DNA of 64,000 nucleotides from an uncultured Bacteroidales bacterium (GTDB taxonomy: Bacteria; Bacteroidota; Bacteroidia; Bacteroidales; Paludibacteraceae). Positions 44,361 through 51,522 of this stretch are shown here, one piece after another. Position 1 is the stretch's first letter, and the number at the start of each line of letters is the position of its first letter. The stretch spans positions 75,776 to 139,775 of the forward strand of contig CACZCR010000004.1 in NCBI GenBank assembly GCA_902779705.1, written 5' to 3'. Both the position numbers and the translations under genes were made by a program. Below the pieces are notes generated by a model. The model was not told where the DNA came from and ran no database searches. It worked only from the letters and a program-made list of their open reading frames with translations.

Positions 44361-45704
44361 ATGAAAGTACAAACTATCATGCAGCAGTTAGCTGCCAAAC
44401 ATCCAGGAGAAGCAGAGTATCTGCAAGCTGTTCAGGAAGTTCTCGAATCAATCGAAGAGGTGTATAACCAACACCCCGAGTTTGAACAAGCCAAGATCGT
44501 AGAGCGTCTGGTGGAGCCGGATCGTATCTTCACGTTCCGCGTTACCTGGGTGGATGACCAAGGTGAGGTACAAACCAACCTCGGCTATCGTGTACAGTTT
44601 AATTCGGCTATCGGCCCGTACAAAGGTGGTCTGCGTTTCCACCGTGCAGTTACGCCGTCTATGCTCAAGTTCTTGGGCTTTGAGCAGACCTTCAAGAATG
44701 CCCTCACGACCCTGCCTATGGGTGGAGCCAAAGGTGGCTCAGACTTTGACCCTGTTGGCAAATCCGACGCTGAGATCATGCGTTTCTGCCAGGCCTTCAT
44801 GCTCGAGTTGTGGCGTTGCATCGGTCCCGACCAGGATATACCGGCCGGCGATGTAGGTGTAGGCGGACGCGAGATCGGATTCCTCAACGGTATGTATCAA
44901 AAGCTCGCTCGCGAGTACCATACAGGTGTTCTGACCGGCAAGGGTCTGACCTGGGGCGGCTCTATCCTTCGTCCTGAGGCTACCGGCTTCGGTGCACTCT
45001 ATTTCACCCAACACCTGCTCCATACAGCCGGCAAGGACATCAAGGGCAAGACAGTCGCTCTCTCCGGCTTCGGCAACGTGGCTTGGGGCGCTGCTACCAA
45101 GGCTGTTGAACTTGGCGCCAAAGTGGTGGCAATCTCCGGTCCGGACGGCGTAGTGGCCATACCGAACGGTATCACGCAGGAGATGATTGACTATATGCTC
45201 GTAATGCGTGCCTCTAACCGCAACAAGGTACAGGATATGGCTGATAAGTTCCCCAAGGACTGTCAGTTCACCGAAGGTAAGAAAGCATGGTCTGTACCGT
45301 GCGACATCGCCCTGCCGTGTGCGTTCCAAAACGAGTTGTCTGAGGACGATGCTAAGGAGCTTAAGGCCAACGGTTGCTGGTGTTGCTGCGAGGTTAGTAA
45401 CATGGGTTGCCAACCCGGTGCTATCCACTATTTCCAGCACAACGGCGTGCTCTTTGCACCTGGCAAAGCAGTCAACGCAGGTGGCGTAGCTACTTCAGGT
45501 CTGGAGATGACGCAGAACGCTGAGCACCTCAGCTGGACAGCCAAAGAGGTAGACGAGCGTTTGCACCATATCATGCAATCGATCCACGAACAATGTGTTC
45601 GCTTCGGTACGCAACCTGATGGCACCATCGACTATGTCAAAGGCGCTAACATCGCCGGTTTCATGAAAGTTGCAACTGCAATGTTGGAGCAGGGGATCAT
45701 TTGA
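44361..45704 (+). CDS. gdhA: Glutamate dehydrogenase, NADP-type
   Basis: Interconverts 2-oxoglutarate plus ammonium and glutamate; the main ammonium-assimilation enzyme in many Bacteroidales. The catalytic region GPYKGGLRFHRAVTPSMLKF is followed by the active Lys in TTLPMGGAKGGSDFDP, and VALSGFGNVAWGAATKAVEL is the dinucleotide fold. The 447-residue length and hexameric subfamily I sequence are typical of NADP enzymes. It lies 13 bases after the kinase gene. Its last codons (LEQGII) form the left arm of a hairpin that is tandemly repeated downstream. Confidence 0.97.
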   Translation: MKVQTIMQQLAAKHPGEAEYLQAVQEVLESIEEVYNQHPEFEQAKIVERLVEPDRIFTFRVTWVDDQGEVQTNLGYRVQFNSAIGPYKGGLRFHRAVTPSMLKFLGFEQTFKNALTTLPMGGAKGGSDFDPVGKSDAEIMRFCQAFMLELWRCIGPDQDIPAGDVGVGGREIGFLNGMYQKLAREYHTGVLTGKGLTWGGSILRPEATGFGALYFTQHLLHTAGKDIKGKTVALSGFGNVAWGAATKAVELGAKVVAISGPDGVVAIPNGITQEMIDYMLVMRASNRNKVQDMADKFPKDCQFTEGKKAWSVPCDIALPCAFQNELSEDDAKELKANGCWCCCEVSNMGCQPGAIHYFQHNGVLFAPGKAVNAGGVATSGLEMTQNAEHLSWTAKEVDERLHHIMQSIHEQCVRFGTQPDGTIDYVKGANIAGFMKVATAMLEQGII

Positions 45705-45785
45705 TCCTCCTGCTCAAAGTAGTTCGCTATGGAGCAGGGGATCATCTGATCCTCCTGCTCAAAGTAGTTCGCTATGGAGCAGGGA
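45686..45785 (+). repeat. 45-base tandem duplication of the gdhA 3' end
   Basis: Copies begin at 45686, 45731 and 45776 (the last partial), each starting GGAGCAGGG. The first copy contains the last codons and stop of gdhA. Each full copy contains GAGCAGG..CCTGCTC, a hairpin with a one-base bulge and a two-base loop. The period is 15 codons. The stems lack a T-run, so terminator activity is uncertain. Confidence 0.9.
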
Positions 45786-45831
45786 ATTATTTAAATTGTA
45801 AATTGTTAATTGTCAAATCGTCAATAGTATT
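45786..45831 (+). repeat. AAATTGT repeat before the ferritin gene
   Basis: AAATTGT, AAATTGT, TAATTGT, CAAATCGT and CAATAGT run into the ferritin ATG. It is the same family as the tracts before the RND and rny genes. It replaces a recognisable ribosome binding site. Confidence 0.88.
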
Positions 45832-46350
45832 ATGATTTCGAAACGTTTAGAAGACGCAATCAATGCGCAAATCAATGCCGAGTTGTGGTCGGCTTATCTC
45901 TATTTGAGTATGTCTGCATACTGCCAGGACAAGGGCTATGCAGGAATGGCTAATTGGTTCTTCATCCAGTTCAAAGAGGAGCAGGATCATGCCCAGATCT
46001 TCTACAACTATCTCATCAGCCGTGGTGGCCGTGTATGGCTCAAGGCGATCGATGCGGTAGATACCGAGTGGGCTTCGCCGTTGGCAGCTTTTGAGGCTAC
46101 CTACAAGCACGAGCAGCATGTTACTTCGCTGATCAACAACTTGATGACTATCGCCATCGAGGAGAAAGACTATGCTGCGCAGAGTCGTCTCCAGTGGTTC
46201 ATCGACGAGCAGGTTGAGGAGGAAGAGAACGCTTCCGAACTGATCAACAAGCTCCGCATGTTGGACGGCAACGGCTACGGCCTCTATGTGCTGGACCAAG
46301 AACTGGCTGCACGTGTGTACGCACAGCCATCTCCGTTGGCAGCTAAGTAA
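45832..46350 (+). CDS. ftnA: Ferritin
   Basis: Iron-storage ferritin forming a 24-subunit cage with ferroxidase centres. Ligands of the di-iron site are visible: Glu17 in INAELWSAYLYLS, Glu50 and His53 in KEEQDHAQIF, Glu94 in KHEQHVTSL, and Gln/Glu near 127-131 in EQVEEEENA. The 172-residue length and non-haem type fit FtnA. It follows gdhA but is separated by the duplicated hairpins and an AAATTGT leader, so whether it shares the transcript is unclear. A strong terminator lies 75 bases downstream. Confidence 0.96.
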   Translation: MISKRLEDAINAQINAELWSAYLYLSMSAYCQDKGYAGMANWFFIQFKEEQDHAQIFYNYLISRGGRVWLKAIDAVDTEWASPLAAFEATYKHEQHVTSLINNLMTIAIEEKDYAAQSRLQWFIDEQVEEEENASELINKLRMLDGNGYGLYVLDQELAARVYAQPSPLAAK

Positions 46351-46371
46351 AATCTTGCTAACTGTTCGGCA

Positions 46372-47415
46372 TCAGTTCAGACGTCTTCCGTCTATAGAAT
46401 ACTCGATGCCGTTACGTTCTATCACAATAAGGCCATCCTGGATGGTCTTATTGTTTTTCGTGCCATCCTGCTTGGTCTGATCCATGCCGGTATGGTCTTC
46501 CGCTATCTGTCTGGTGTATTGGTAGATAGGGGTGTCGTTCTTGCTGTCGCTTGTGGTGTAGAACACACCGTTGTTGAGCCATGCTATCGACTCCCCCTGT
46601 TCCTCTTCTTGGTACGCAGCCACTTGCACCGGCTTACGCAGCACCGTCTGGCTCATGCTCTCCGTGCCTTGACGCTCCCATAGTAGCACATACTTCTTGC
46701 TCTTGATGGCCATCCATCGGCCATCGGGGGTGATGTCGCCTCCGGTCAGAAAGTTGAACTTACTGCCGTTACCCAGCTCCGTGATTTTGGTCACTGTCTG
46801 TGTACTTGTGCCGTAGTCTGTGCGGAAGGGTAGGCTATACATGGTACAAACGCCGTCTTTGACTTTGTCTACGATGTAGAACATATGCTCCACATTGTCG
46901 TACATCAGCGTCTCGGTGTTGTGCGCTTTGTTGTCCGGATAGCCGTAACGTATATAGCTCACGTTCACGGTCTTGGTGCCTGACGTGATTGCCGGCTCTT
47001 CCATATAGTAGATATAGTAGCTGTCCTTGTACGCCAGGTCATTGTCTCCGAACGCGCCGAGGAAGACATAGTTTGTGCCCTCGTACGCGCCCGTTGCTAT
47101 ATCTTCCCAGTCGTCACGCCCCGGGTCGCCGCTTATCTTAACGGTCATACCCAGTGTTCCGTCCGGCTGGATGGCTACTATCTTCTTGTTGTCGCCGGTG
47201 TTCTCGTCGCCATGAGCCCATAGATAGCCTGCTGTCGTGCGTGAACACGCCAAGCCGCTCACCTCTTTCATCACACTCTTGTAGGCTGTGCCACATTGTG
47301 TGCGTGTGAAATCGTTGTTCAGCGTCAGCTTGCTGCCGTCGTAGTTGATGCCATCGGCTGCCCATACTATCAGTGTAGCCCACAGGACGACACTTGTTAC
47401 CACCAGCTTTTTCAT
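46372..47415 (-). CDS. Secreted protein of unknown function with T9SS-like short tail
   Basis: Exported protein of 347 residues with a signal peptide (about 1-20, VWAADG). Repeated beta-strand blocks (GTNYVFLGAFGDNDLAYKD, DGRWMAIKSKKYVLLWER, YIVDKVKDGVCTMYSLPF) suggest a beta-propeller-like fold. The last residues, DGLIVIERNGIEYSIDGRRLN, resemble the shortened sorting tails seen on many Bacteroidales surface proteins (IDGRRL type). Family not recognised. It begins two bases after yqeY. Its 3' coding end forms the terminator of the opposite ferritin gene. Confidence 0.72.
   Translation of the reverse strand: MKKLVVTSVVLWATLIVWAADGINYDGSKLTLNNDFTRTQCGTAYKSVMKEVSGLACSRTTAGYLWAHGDENTGDNKKIVAIQPDGTLGMTVKISGDPGRDDWEDIATGAYEGTNYVFLGAFGDNDLAYKDSYYIYYMEEPAITSGTKTVNVSYIRYGYPDNKAHNTETLMYDNVEHMFYIVDKVKDGVCTMYSLPFRTDYGTSTQTVTKITELGNGSKFNFLTGGDITPDGRWMAIKSKKYVLLWERQGTESMSQTVLRKPVQVAAYQEEEQGESIAWLNNGVFYTTSDSKNDTPIYQYTRQIAEDHTGMDQTKQDGTKNNKTIQDGLIVIERNGIEYSIDGRRLN
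46425..46458 (+). terminator. Intrinsic terminator for ferritin, inside a convergent gene
   Basis: Stem from CAATAAGGCCATC to GATGGTCTTATTG with one G-U pair, a 3-base loop (CTG), then TTTTT. It is 13 bp long on the plus strand and lies within the last 30 codons of the minus-strand gene. Confidence 0.85.
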
Positions 47416-47417
47416 TT

Positions 47418-47864
47418 TTATGCCAATTGACTTTGTACCACTTGTGCTACCATTCGTCCGTCGGCATTGGGTAGGGCAGCTTTGATGGCTTTGACAAACA
47501 GGCCCATGTTCTTCTTCTCAGCCTCCCATCCGTTGGCTTCTTTGGCGGCATTGAAGGCGCAGACGATATCCTCTTCTGATGCTGCTTGCGGCAGGAAAGT
47601 CTCCAGCACGTTGATCTGTGCCTGCTCGGCCTCGGCCAGCTCCTGACGACCGGCAGCCTTGTATTGCTCTACCGACTCCTGACGTTGTTTGACCATCTTC
47701 TTGATGATCTGGATCTCGTCAGCTTCGGTCATCTCTTTACCGGCATTCTCTTTGCTGGTTGCCCAGTTCAGAAAAGCGCTCTTGATCGCGCGCAGGCTTT
47801 CCGTGCGCACGCTGTCATGGTTCTTCATCGCCTCCATGATCAAGGCATTAATTTCATTCTTCAT
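47418..47864 (-). CDS. yqeY: GatB/YqeY domain protein
   Basis: A 148-residue YqeY-family protein, related to the tail domain of GatB that contacts tRNA in the amidotransferase. Family blocks: LIMEAMKNHDSVRTESLRAIKSA near the N-terminus, EIQIIKKMVKQRQESVEQYKAAGR, and LETFLPQAASEEDI. The free-standing role is unknown; tRNA-related activity is the usual suggestion. It is transcribed from the promoter at 47886-47917 with the downstream unknown secreted protein. Confidence 0.92.
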   Translation of the reverse strand: MKNEINALIMEAMKNHDSVRTESLRAIKSAFLNWATSKENAGKEMTEADEIQIIKKMVKQRQESVEQYKAAGRQELAEAEQAQINVLETFLPQAASEEDIVCAFNAAKEANGWEAEKKNMGLFVKAIKAALPNADGRMVAQVVQSQLA

Positions 47865-47885
47865 AATTCAAACGATTTTGCGCTG

Positions 47886-47917
47886 CAAAATTACTATTTT
47901 TTTCTGAATTATGCAAA
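47886..47917 (-). promoter_or_regulatory. Bacteroidota-type promoter for yqeY
   Basis: Minus strand TTTG (47917-47914), 20 bases, TAATTTTG (47893-47886), followed by CAGCGC. It gives a leader of about 15 bases before yqeY. The remaining gap up to 48095 shows nothing further. Confidence 0.83.
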
Positions 47918-48095
47918 TTAATTGCTCAATTTTGTTTCATTTCTCTATTTCCTTCGTCTCCCTCTGGGCTTGGCTTGGTCACTTTTTGAATAGATTTTGC
48001 GAAAAAAGTACCAAGCCATCCCCCGAATGGCCTGTATTAATTTTACTCAAACAATTCGTTAAAAAGATACAACTTCATATCGTTATACCTGTTTT

Positions 48096-48515
48096 TTACC
48101 GATCCATGATGGTGATGATGGGAACGGTTCTGGGGCCGGCCTTGGCCTCATAGTCGAAAGTGCCTATCTGGCGGGCAAGTTTACCCTCCGGGACACGAAT
48201 GATCTCATTGTCCTGATAAACGCGGTTGGTGTCACTATACATCAGATAGACGTCCCCAAAGAACATTTCTCCATAGGTCTGATGGTCCCCGCTTTTAGCA
48301 GAAACAAGTGCGGCTTTGTTCTTGATGGGTTGCAGGACCTTAAATGCCGGCACATCAACCACTTCGCCCGGTTGGTCAAAGAACGTGGCACCGGACATGA
48401 TGTTCTTTTTGTTCGGGCCGATCTTGCCCATACAGAGCGCTACCAGAAGAGCAATGACTATTCCAATAGCTATGCCGAGTATTCTGAGTAAAATGTCTTT
48501 AACGAGAGGAGTCAT
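48096..48515 (-). CDS. Unknown single-span membrane protein (139 aa)
   Basis: I recognise no family. From the ATG at 48515 (MTPLVKDILL) residues about 8-29 form a TM helix (LGIAIGIVIALLVALCMG), followed by a Lys-rich stretch (KIGPNKKN) and a soluble part with short strands (GEVVDVPAFKVLQPI, TYGEMFFGDVYLMY, NEIIRVPEGKLA). The start is placed downstream of the promoter at 48572-48603; longer frames would begin before it. It stands alone in its orientation and is divergent from the lipoprotein-protease cluster, so it may belong with it, but this is only position. Confidence 0.65.
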   Translation of the reverse strand: MTPLVKDILLRILGIAIGIVIALLVALCMGKIGPNKKNIMSGATFFDQPGEVVDVPAFKVLQPIKNKAALVSAKSGDHQTYGEMFFGDVYLMYSDTNRVYQDNEIIRVPEGKLARQIGTFDYEAKAGPRTVPIITIMDR

Positions 48516-48571
48516 GGTTGGCGTCAGTTGATGTTTAGCCTCGTCGGTCAGCCCGAACGAGAAATCGAGTG

Positions 48572-48603
48572 CAAATATACGACAAAAATTGCACATACAC
48601 AAA
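48572..48603 (-). promoter_or_regulatory. Bacteroidota-type promoter for the 139-aa membrane protein
   Basis: Minus strand TTTG (48603-48600), 20 bases, TATATTTG (48579-48572), followed by CACTCGA. It gives a leader of about 50 bases. Confidence 0.83.
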
Positions 48604-48754
48604 TTTAAGTGCTGTTTTCGCCAAAATTGAATGCAATTCAATGTATATAGGGTGCTATTTGGGGGCATATGCTTGCATAATGAACCGAAACAGCAGACTA
48701 TATAGTTAGCGTGTAGCGCTGGCGAAAAAAGCACTTAATGGCGTATGGTCTGCA

Positions 48755-48803
48755 GGACGCGAACCACCATTCGAGGTGGGACGGCTTTGCCGTGTCGGTG
48801 TCC
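48755..48803. other. Possible three-way-junction RNA element
   Basis: Outer stem GGACG/TGTCC (one wobble) encloses two hairpins, CCACC-ATTCGA-GGTGG and ACGGC-TTT-GCCGT. It lies in a 409-base gap between divergent genes, upstream of the lipoprotein promoter, in an otherwise AT-rich stretch. It does not fit a tRNA. The other part of the gap, 48604-48754, shows no gene or box I can support. Confidence 0.4.
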
Positions 48804-48849
48804 TCGAAGTAGTGAAAAAAAATGATATGTGCAAAAAAAAGAGAAATTA

Positions 48850-48881
48850 TTTGCATATGTGCTGGAAATTTTATATCTTTG
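48850..48881 (+). promoter_or_regulatory. Bacteroidota-type promoter for the lipoprotein-subtilase-RyR cluster
   Basis: TTTG (48850-48853), 20 bases, TATCTTTG (48874-48881), followed by TGCCCAA; the extended upstream box is TTTGCATATGTGC. The leader to the first lipoprotein is about 35 bases. Confidence 0.87.
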
Positions 48882-48924
48882 TGCCCAAATTGAAAAAGCA
48901 GAAACATAATACCATTTATTCGAT

Positions 48925-49110
48925 ATGAAAAAAATAGCACTTCTTTTGGCTGTAATGCCGATTTTTGCGTTTACTTCGTGTGTGGAGTCGAACAACGTCA
49001 ACAAAGCCATCAACGGCGACAACGACGAGGGACATAACTCGTACAAACAAGTGAACGTAGACTACGAGTCCACCGAACTGAACTACGAAGAAAACAACTA
49101 TAATCGCTAA
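48925..49110 (+). CDS. Small lipoprotein A of a related pair (61 aa)
   Basis: Lipoprotein of 61 residues; signal peptide with lipobox FTSC, Cys19. The mature 43 residues are acidic and Asn/Tyr-rich, with VNKAINGDNDEGHNSYKQ followed by NVDYESTELNYEENNYNR. The NKAING-NDEG-NSY core is shared with the next gene, so the two arose by duplication. It is the first gene after the cluster promoter. No known family is recognised. Confidence 0.75.
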   Translation: MKKIALLLAVMPIFAFTSCVESNNVNKAINGDNDEGHNSYKQVNVDYESTELNYEENNYNR

Positions 49111-49116
49111 CGCCCT

Positions 49117-49608
49117 ATGAAAAAGATCTATATCCTGTTGGCGACGATGTTCGCCCTGAGTTCGTGCATCCAGATCACGAATGAGAACAAAGCTATCAAC
49201 GGTTCGAATGACGAGGGCGGCAACAGCTACACCCGCGAGAACTATGAGTACAGCAGCAATGAGTACTCGGGTAGCGGAAGTTCGGTATCCCGCAGTTCCG
49301 GTTCGTCGAACTCGATGAGTTGTTACAGCGGTTCGATAGGCGGTTCGTCTGCAACGATGTATCTGAACACAAGCATAACGAGCGGCAAGGTCGGCTATTA
49401 CTACTACAACAAGTATAAGAAAAACATCGACCTGTACGTGAGCGAATATGACTATGACGATGATGGTACGGTTCAGTACGAGTTGTCGGAACACACGCCC
49501 GGACATGGTCAGACGGGTGTGTTCCAGATAGCGATCTATCCGTCGCATACAATACGCGGTTCGTTTATCAACAGCAACGGCCGGTATTTTGATGTCAACA
49601 TGAATTGA
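49117..49608 (+). CDS. Small lipoprotein B of a related pair (163 aa)
   Basis: Lipoprotein with lipobox LSSC (Cys17) and an N-terminal mature core ENKAINGSNDEGGNSY like that of its upstream neighbour, six bases away. A Ser/Gly-rich linker (about residues 50-70) leads to a beta-rich domain of about 90 residues (ATMYLNTSITSGKVGYYYYN, GVFQIAIYPSHTIRGSF). The shared core may be a localisation or interaction signal. Lipid anchoring would place it in the periplasm or on the outer membrane. Family not recognised. Confidence 0.75.
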   Translation: MKKIYILLATMFALSSCIQITNENKAINGSNDEGGNSYTRENYEYSSNEYSGSGSSVSRSSGSSNSMSCYSGSIGGSSATMYLNTSITSGKVGYYYYNKYKKNIDLYVSEYDYDDDGTVQYELSEHTPGHGQTGVFQIAIYPSHTIRGSFINSNGRYFDVNMN

Positions 49609-49618
49609 TAGACTACGG

Positions 49619-49645
49619 TTCGCACATGCAGTTTGTATGTGCGAA
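49619..49645 (+). terminator. Hairpin between lipoprotein B and the subtilase gene
   Basis: Perfect 9-bp stem TTCGCACAT/ATGTGCGAA with a 9-base loop, followed by TCTGTTT. The weak T-tract suggests partial termination or transcript stabilisation, which would lower expression of the protease relative to the lipoproteins. Confidence 0.6.
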
Positions 49646-49665
49646 TCTGTTTAAATGCGTAGAAG

Positions 49666-51519
49666 ATGAACAAGAAAGCGATTGCGATATCCGTGCTGGT
49701 TTGTGCTGCCATAGGCGCGGCGTTCTATTGGTTCTACTATGTGCCGTACTACTCGGTGATAACGTACAAAGGCGACTATCCGGATGTGGTTGCCGTAGAG
49801 TTGGACAAGGGGTTCGAAGGCACGTATAGGGTAGAGGCCATAGAAGGGCAAGTGTGCGTGTGGTTTAATGAGGGCGTGTCGTCGGTTGATGCGCGTAAGC
49901 AGATTGATCACGTAGGCGTCAAAGTGCTGGCCCAGATACCCAAGAACGGCTACTATCTGGTAGAAGTGCCGGCAGCGGAGGTGAGCAGTTATATAGTACG
50001 GCTGTCCTGTATGCAGGGTGTGGATCGTGTGTACCCTAACATGGTGTCTCAGGAACGGGCCGTAGCTAACTATGTGCTGGACAATTTCTTTCCGCAAACA
50101 CAGAGGACGGATACCACGTCTCACGGCACGGTAGTGAAATATGCAATGGAAGGCTGCGGCGCTATCAAGGCGTTCAATATAGGTTACGCCAACACACCGC
50201 AAGTATGTGTTGGCAAGAGCAAAGGAGATGTATGTATCAACACCGAGTACTTTGCACTGGACACGATCGCTCAGCACAACGACGAAGGCCCGATACTGAT
50301 CAATATGTCCTATGGTCCCGGTTTGCCCAAGCACATAGACAAGGAAGGTGACGAGGTGGGTTACTACTGGGACGATGCTAACGATGAGGAGAGACAGGAC
50401 TACAGAGAGAGTGTGGTGAACTCGGTGAAGAACACGATTCGCAATCTGCGGCCGCTTAAGGACAAGGATTATGTGGTAGTGATAGCCGCCGGCAACGAAG
50501 GTGTCAAGGAGTATAACAAGGAAGTGATATCGTATCTGCGCGAGCATCTGACGACAGCCGAGACAGAGGTGCTGGATAAGCATTTTCTGTTTGTGACTGC
50601 CGACGAGACACAACGTGTAAGGCGTCATTATGCAGAGTATAAGAACAACAACGACATGATCTGGCGCAATCCGGATATGGCGGATTATTATAGGCGGAAG
50701 AAGAAAGAAGAATGGGATTTGTATAACAAGTCAAAGCGCTACTCGAACGAGATGGAGCGCGGGCAATACGACCCTATAGTGACCAGTGTGGATGTGTCGG
50801 ATTTTGAGTACGGAGGCGTAGAGCGTCGCGGTACATCGTTTGCCGCTCCCAGAGCCGTGTGTATGTTGTCCGCCGTGGCTGAGGCAGAGAACCTGACTGG
50901 TGCAGAAGTGCTGGCCTTGGCCAAGAGAGTGACGCTGCAGAACAAGAGACTGACCAAAGAAGCCTTGCAGAAAGAAGCCCGTGAGAATCGCCCGAGTGCG
51001 GATGAGCAGATAGAGCCGACCGAACCGGCCGAAGAAACTGTTGCGTCGAACAGCAACACTCCTGCGGTAATGCCATCGAAAGGATGGAAACCTATCAATA
51101 ATAACAGAGAGGAGAACAACGAGTCGTATTCATCCACCAGAGACGACGGGGATGATGATTGGTCGGATGATGTAGATAACACGTCTATTGAGGATGTCGT
51201 TCGCAGGTTTGGTATCGCCTTGGCTACTGAAGATTTGGAGACATTGAAAAAAGTGACGACAGATAACTTTTATAGGGAGTTGAAGGCTTCTTATCCTATC
51301 GGTCGAAGAATGGTGTCTAAGAAGCAGAAAGCGATGGTACGAAAGGCATTTAGTCAACTGCAAATCAAGGTCAAGGAAACTGAGAATGGAGAAGTCATAG
51401 CCATGCTGATGGGTAGAGGCCGTCATTCTGATTACTATCTATGTTATCAGGATGGCTGGAAGATCTGCGACTATGGTAAGAATGGCGTTCCCGTTCTCAA
51501 GAGTAAGAAACTAAGATAA
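49666..51519 (+). CDS. Membrane-anchored subtilisin-like serine protease
   Basis: S8-family peptidase of 617 residues. Lys-rich residues 1-4 and a TM helix (5-27) give an inside-to-outside anchor, so the protease faces the periplasm. Residues about 55-125 resemble an I9-type propeptide (VCVWFNEGV..VDRVYPN). The catalytic domain has His153 (SHGTVVK), oxyanion Asn277 (VIAAGNEG) and Ser391 (RRGTSFAAPRA). The Asp is not in a canonical motif; Asp139 is the candidate. A disordered Asp/Asn/Ser-rich linker (about 440-510) precedes a small C-terminal NTF2-like domain. The next gene starts three bases later. Confidence 0.82.
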   Translation: MNKKAIAISVLVCAAIGAAFYWFYYVPYYSVITYKGDYPDVVAVELDKGFEGTYRVEAIEGQVCVWFNEGVSSVDARKQIDHVGVKVLAQIPKNGYYLVEVPAAEVSSYIVRLSCMQGVDRVYPNMVSQERAVANYVLDNFFPQTQRTDTTSHGTVVKYAMEGCGAIKAFNIGYANTPQVCVGKSKGDVCINTEYFALDTIAQHNDEGPILINMSYGPGLPKHIDKEGDEVGYYWDDANDEERQDYRESVVNSVKNTIRNLRPLKDKDYVVVIAAGNEGVKEYNKEVISYLREHLTTAETEVLDKHFLFVTADETQRVRRHYAEYKNNNDMIWRNPDMADYYRRKKKEEWDLYNKSKRYSNEMERGQYDPIVTSVDVSDFEYGGVERRGTSFAAPRAVCMLSAVAEAENLTGAEVLALAKRVTLQNKRLTKEALQKEARENRPSADEQIEPTEPAEETVASNSNTPAVMPSKGWKPINNNREENNESYSSTRDDGDDDWSDDVDNTSIEDVVRRFGIALATEDLETLKKVTTDNFYRELKASYPIGRRMVSKKQKAMVRKAFSQLQIKVKETENGEVIAMLMGRGRHSDYYLCYQDGWKICDYGKNGVPVLKSKKLR

Positions 51520-51522
51520 TAT

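Noticed and set aside
48740..48815. tRNA gene
   Set aside because: The hairpins do not form a cloverleaf with conserved tRNA positions or an anticodon arm of right size.
49651..50628. Open frame antisense to the subtilase gene (325 codons)
   Set aside because: His/Tyr/Val-rich composition without family motifs; the plus-strand frame has all subtilase motifs.
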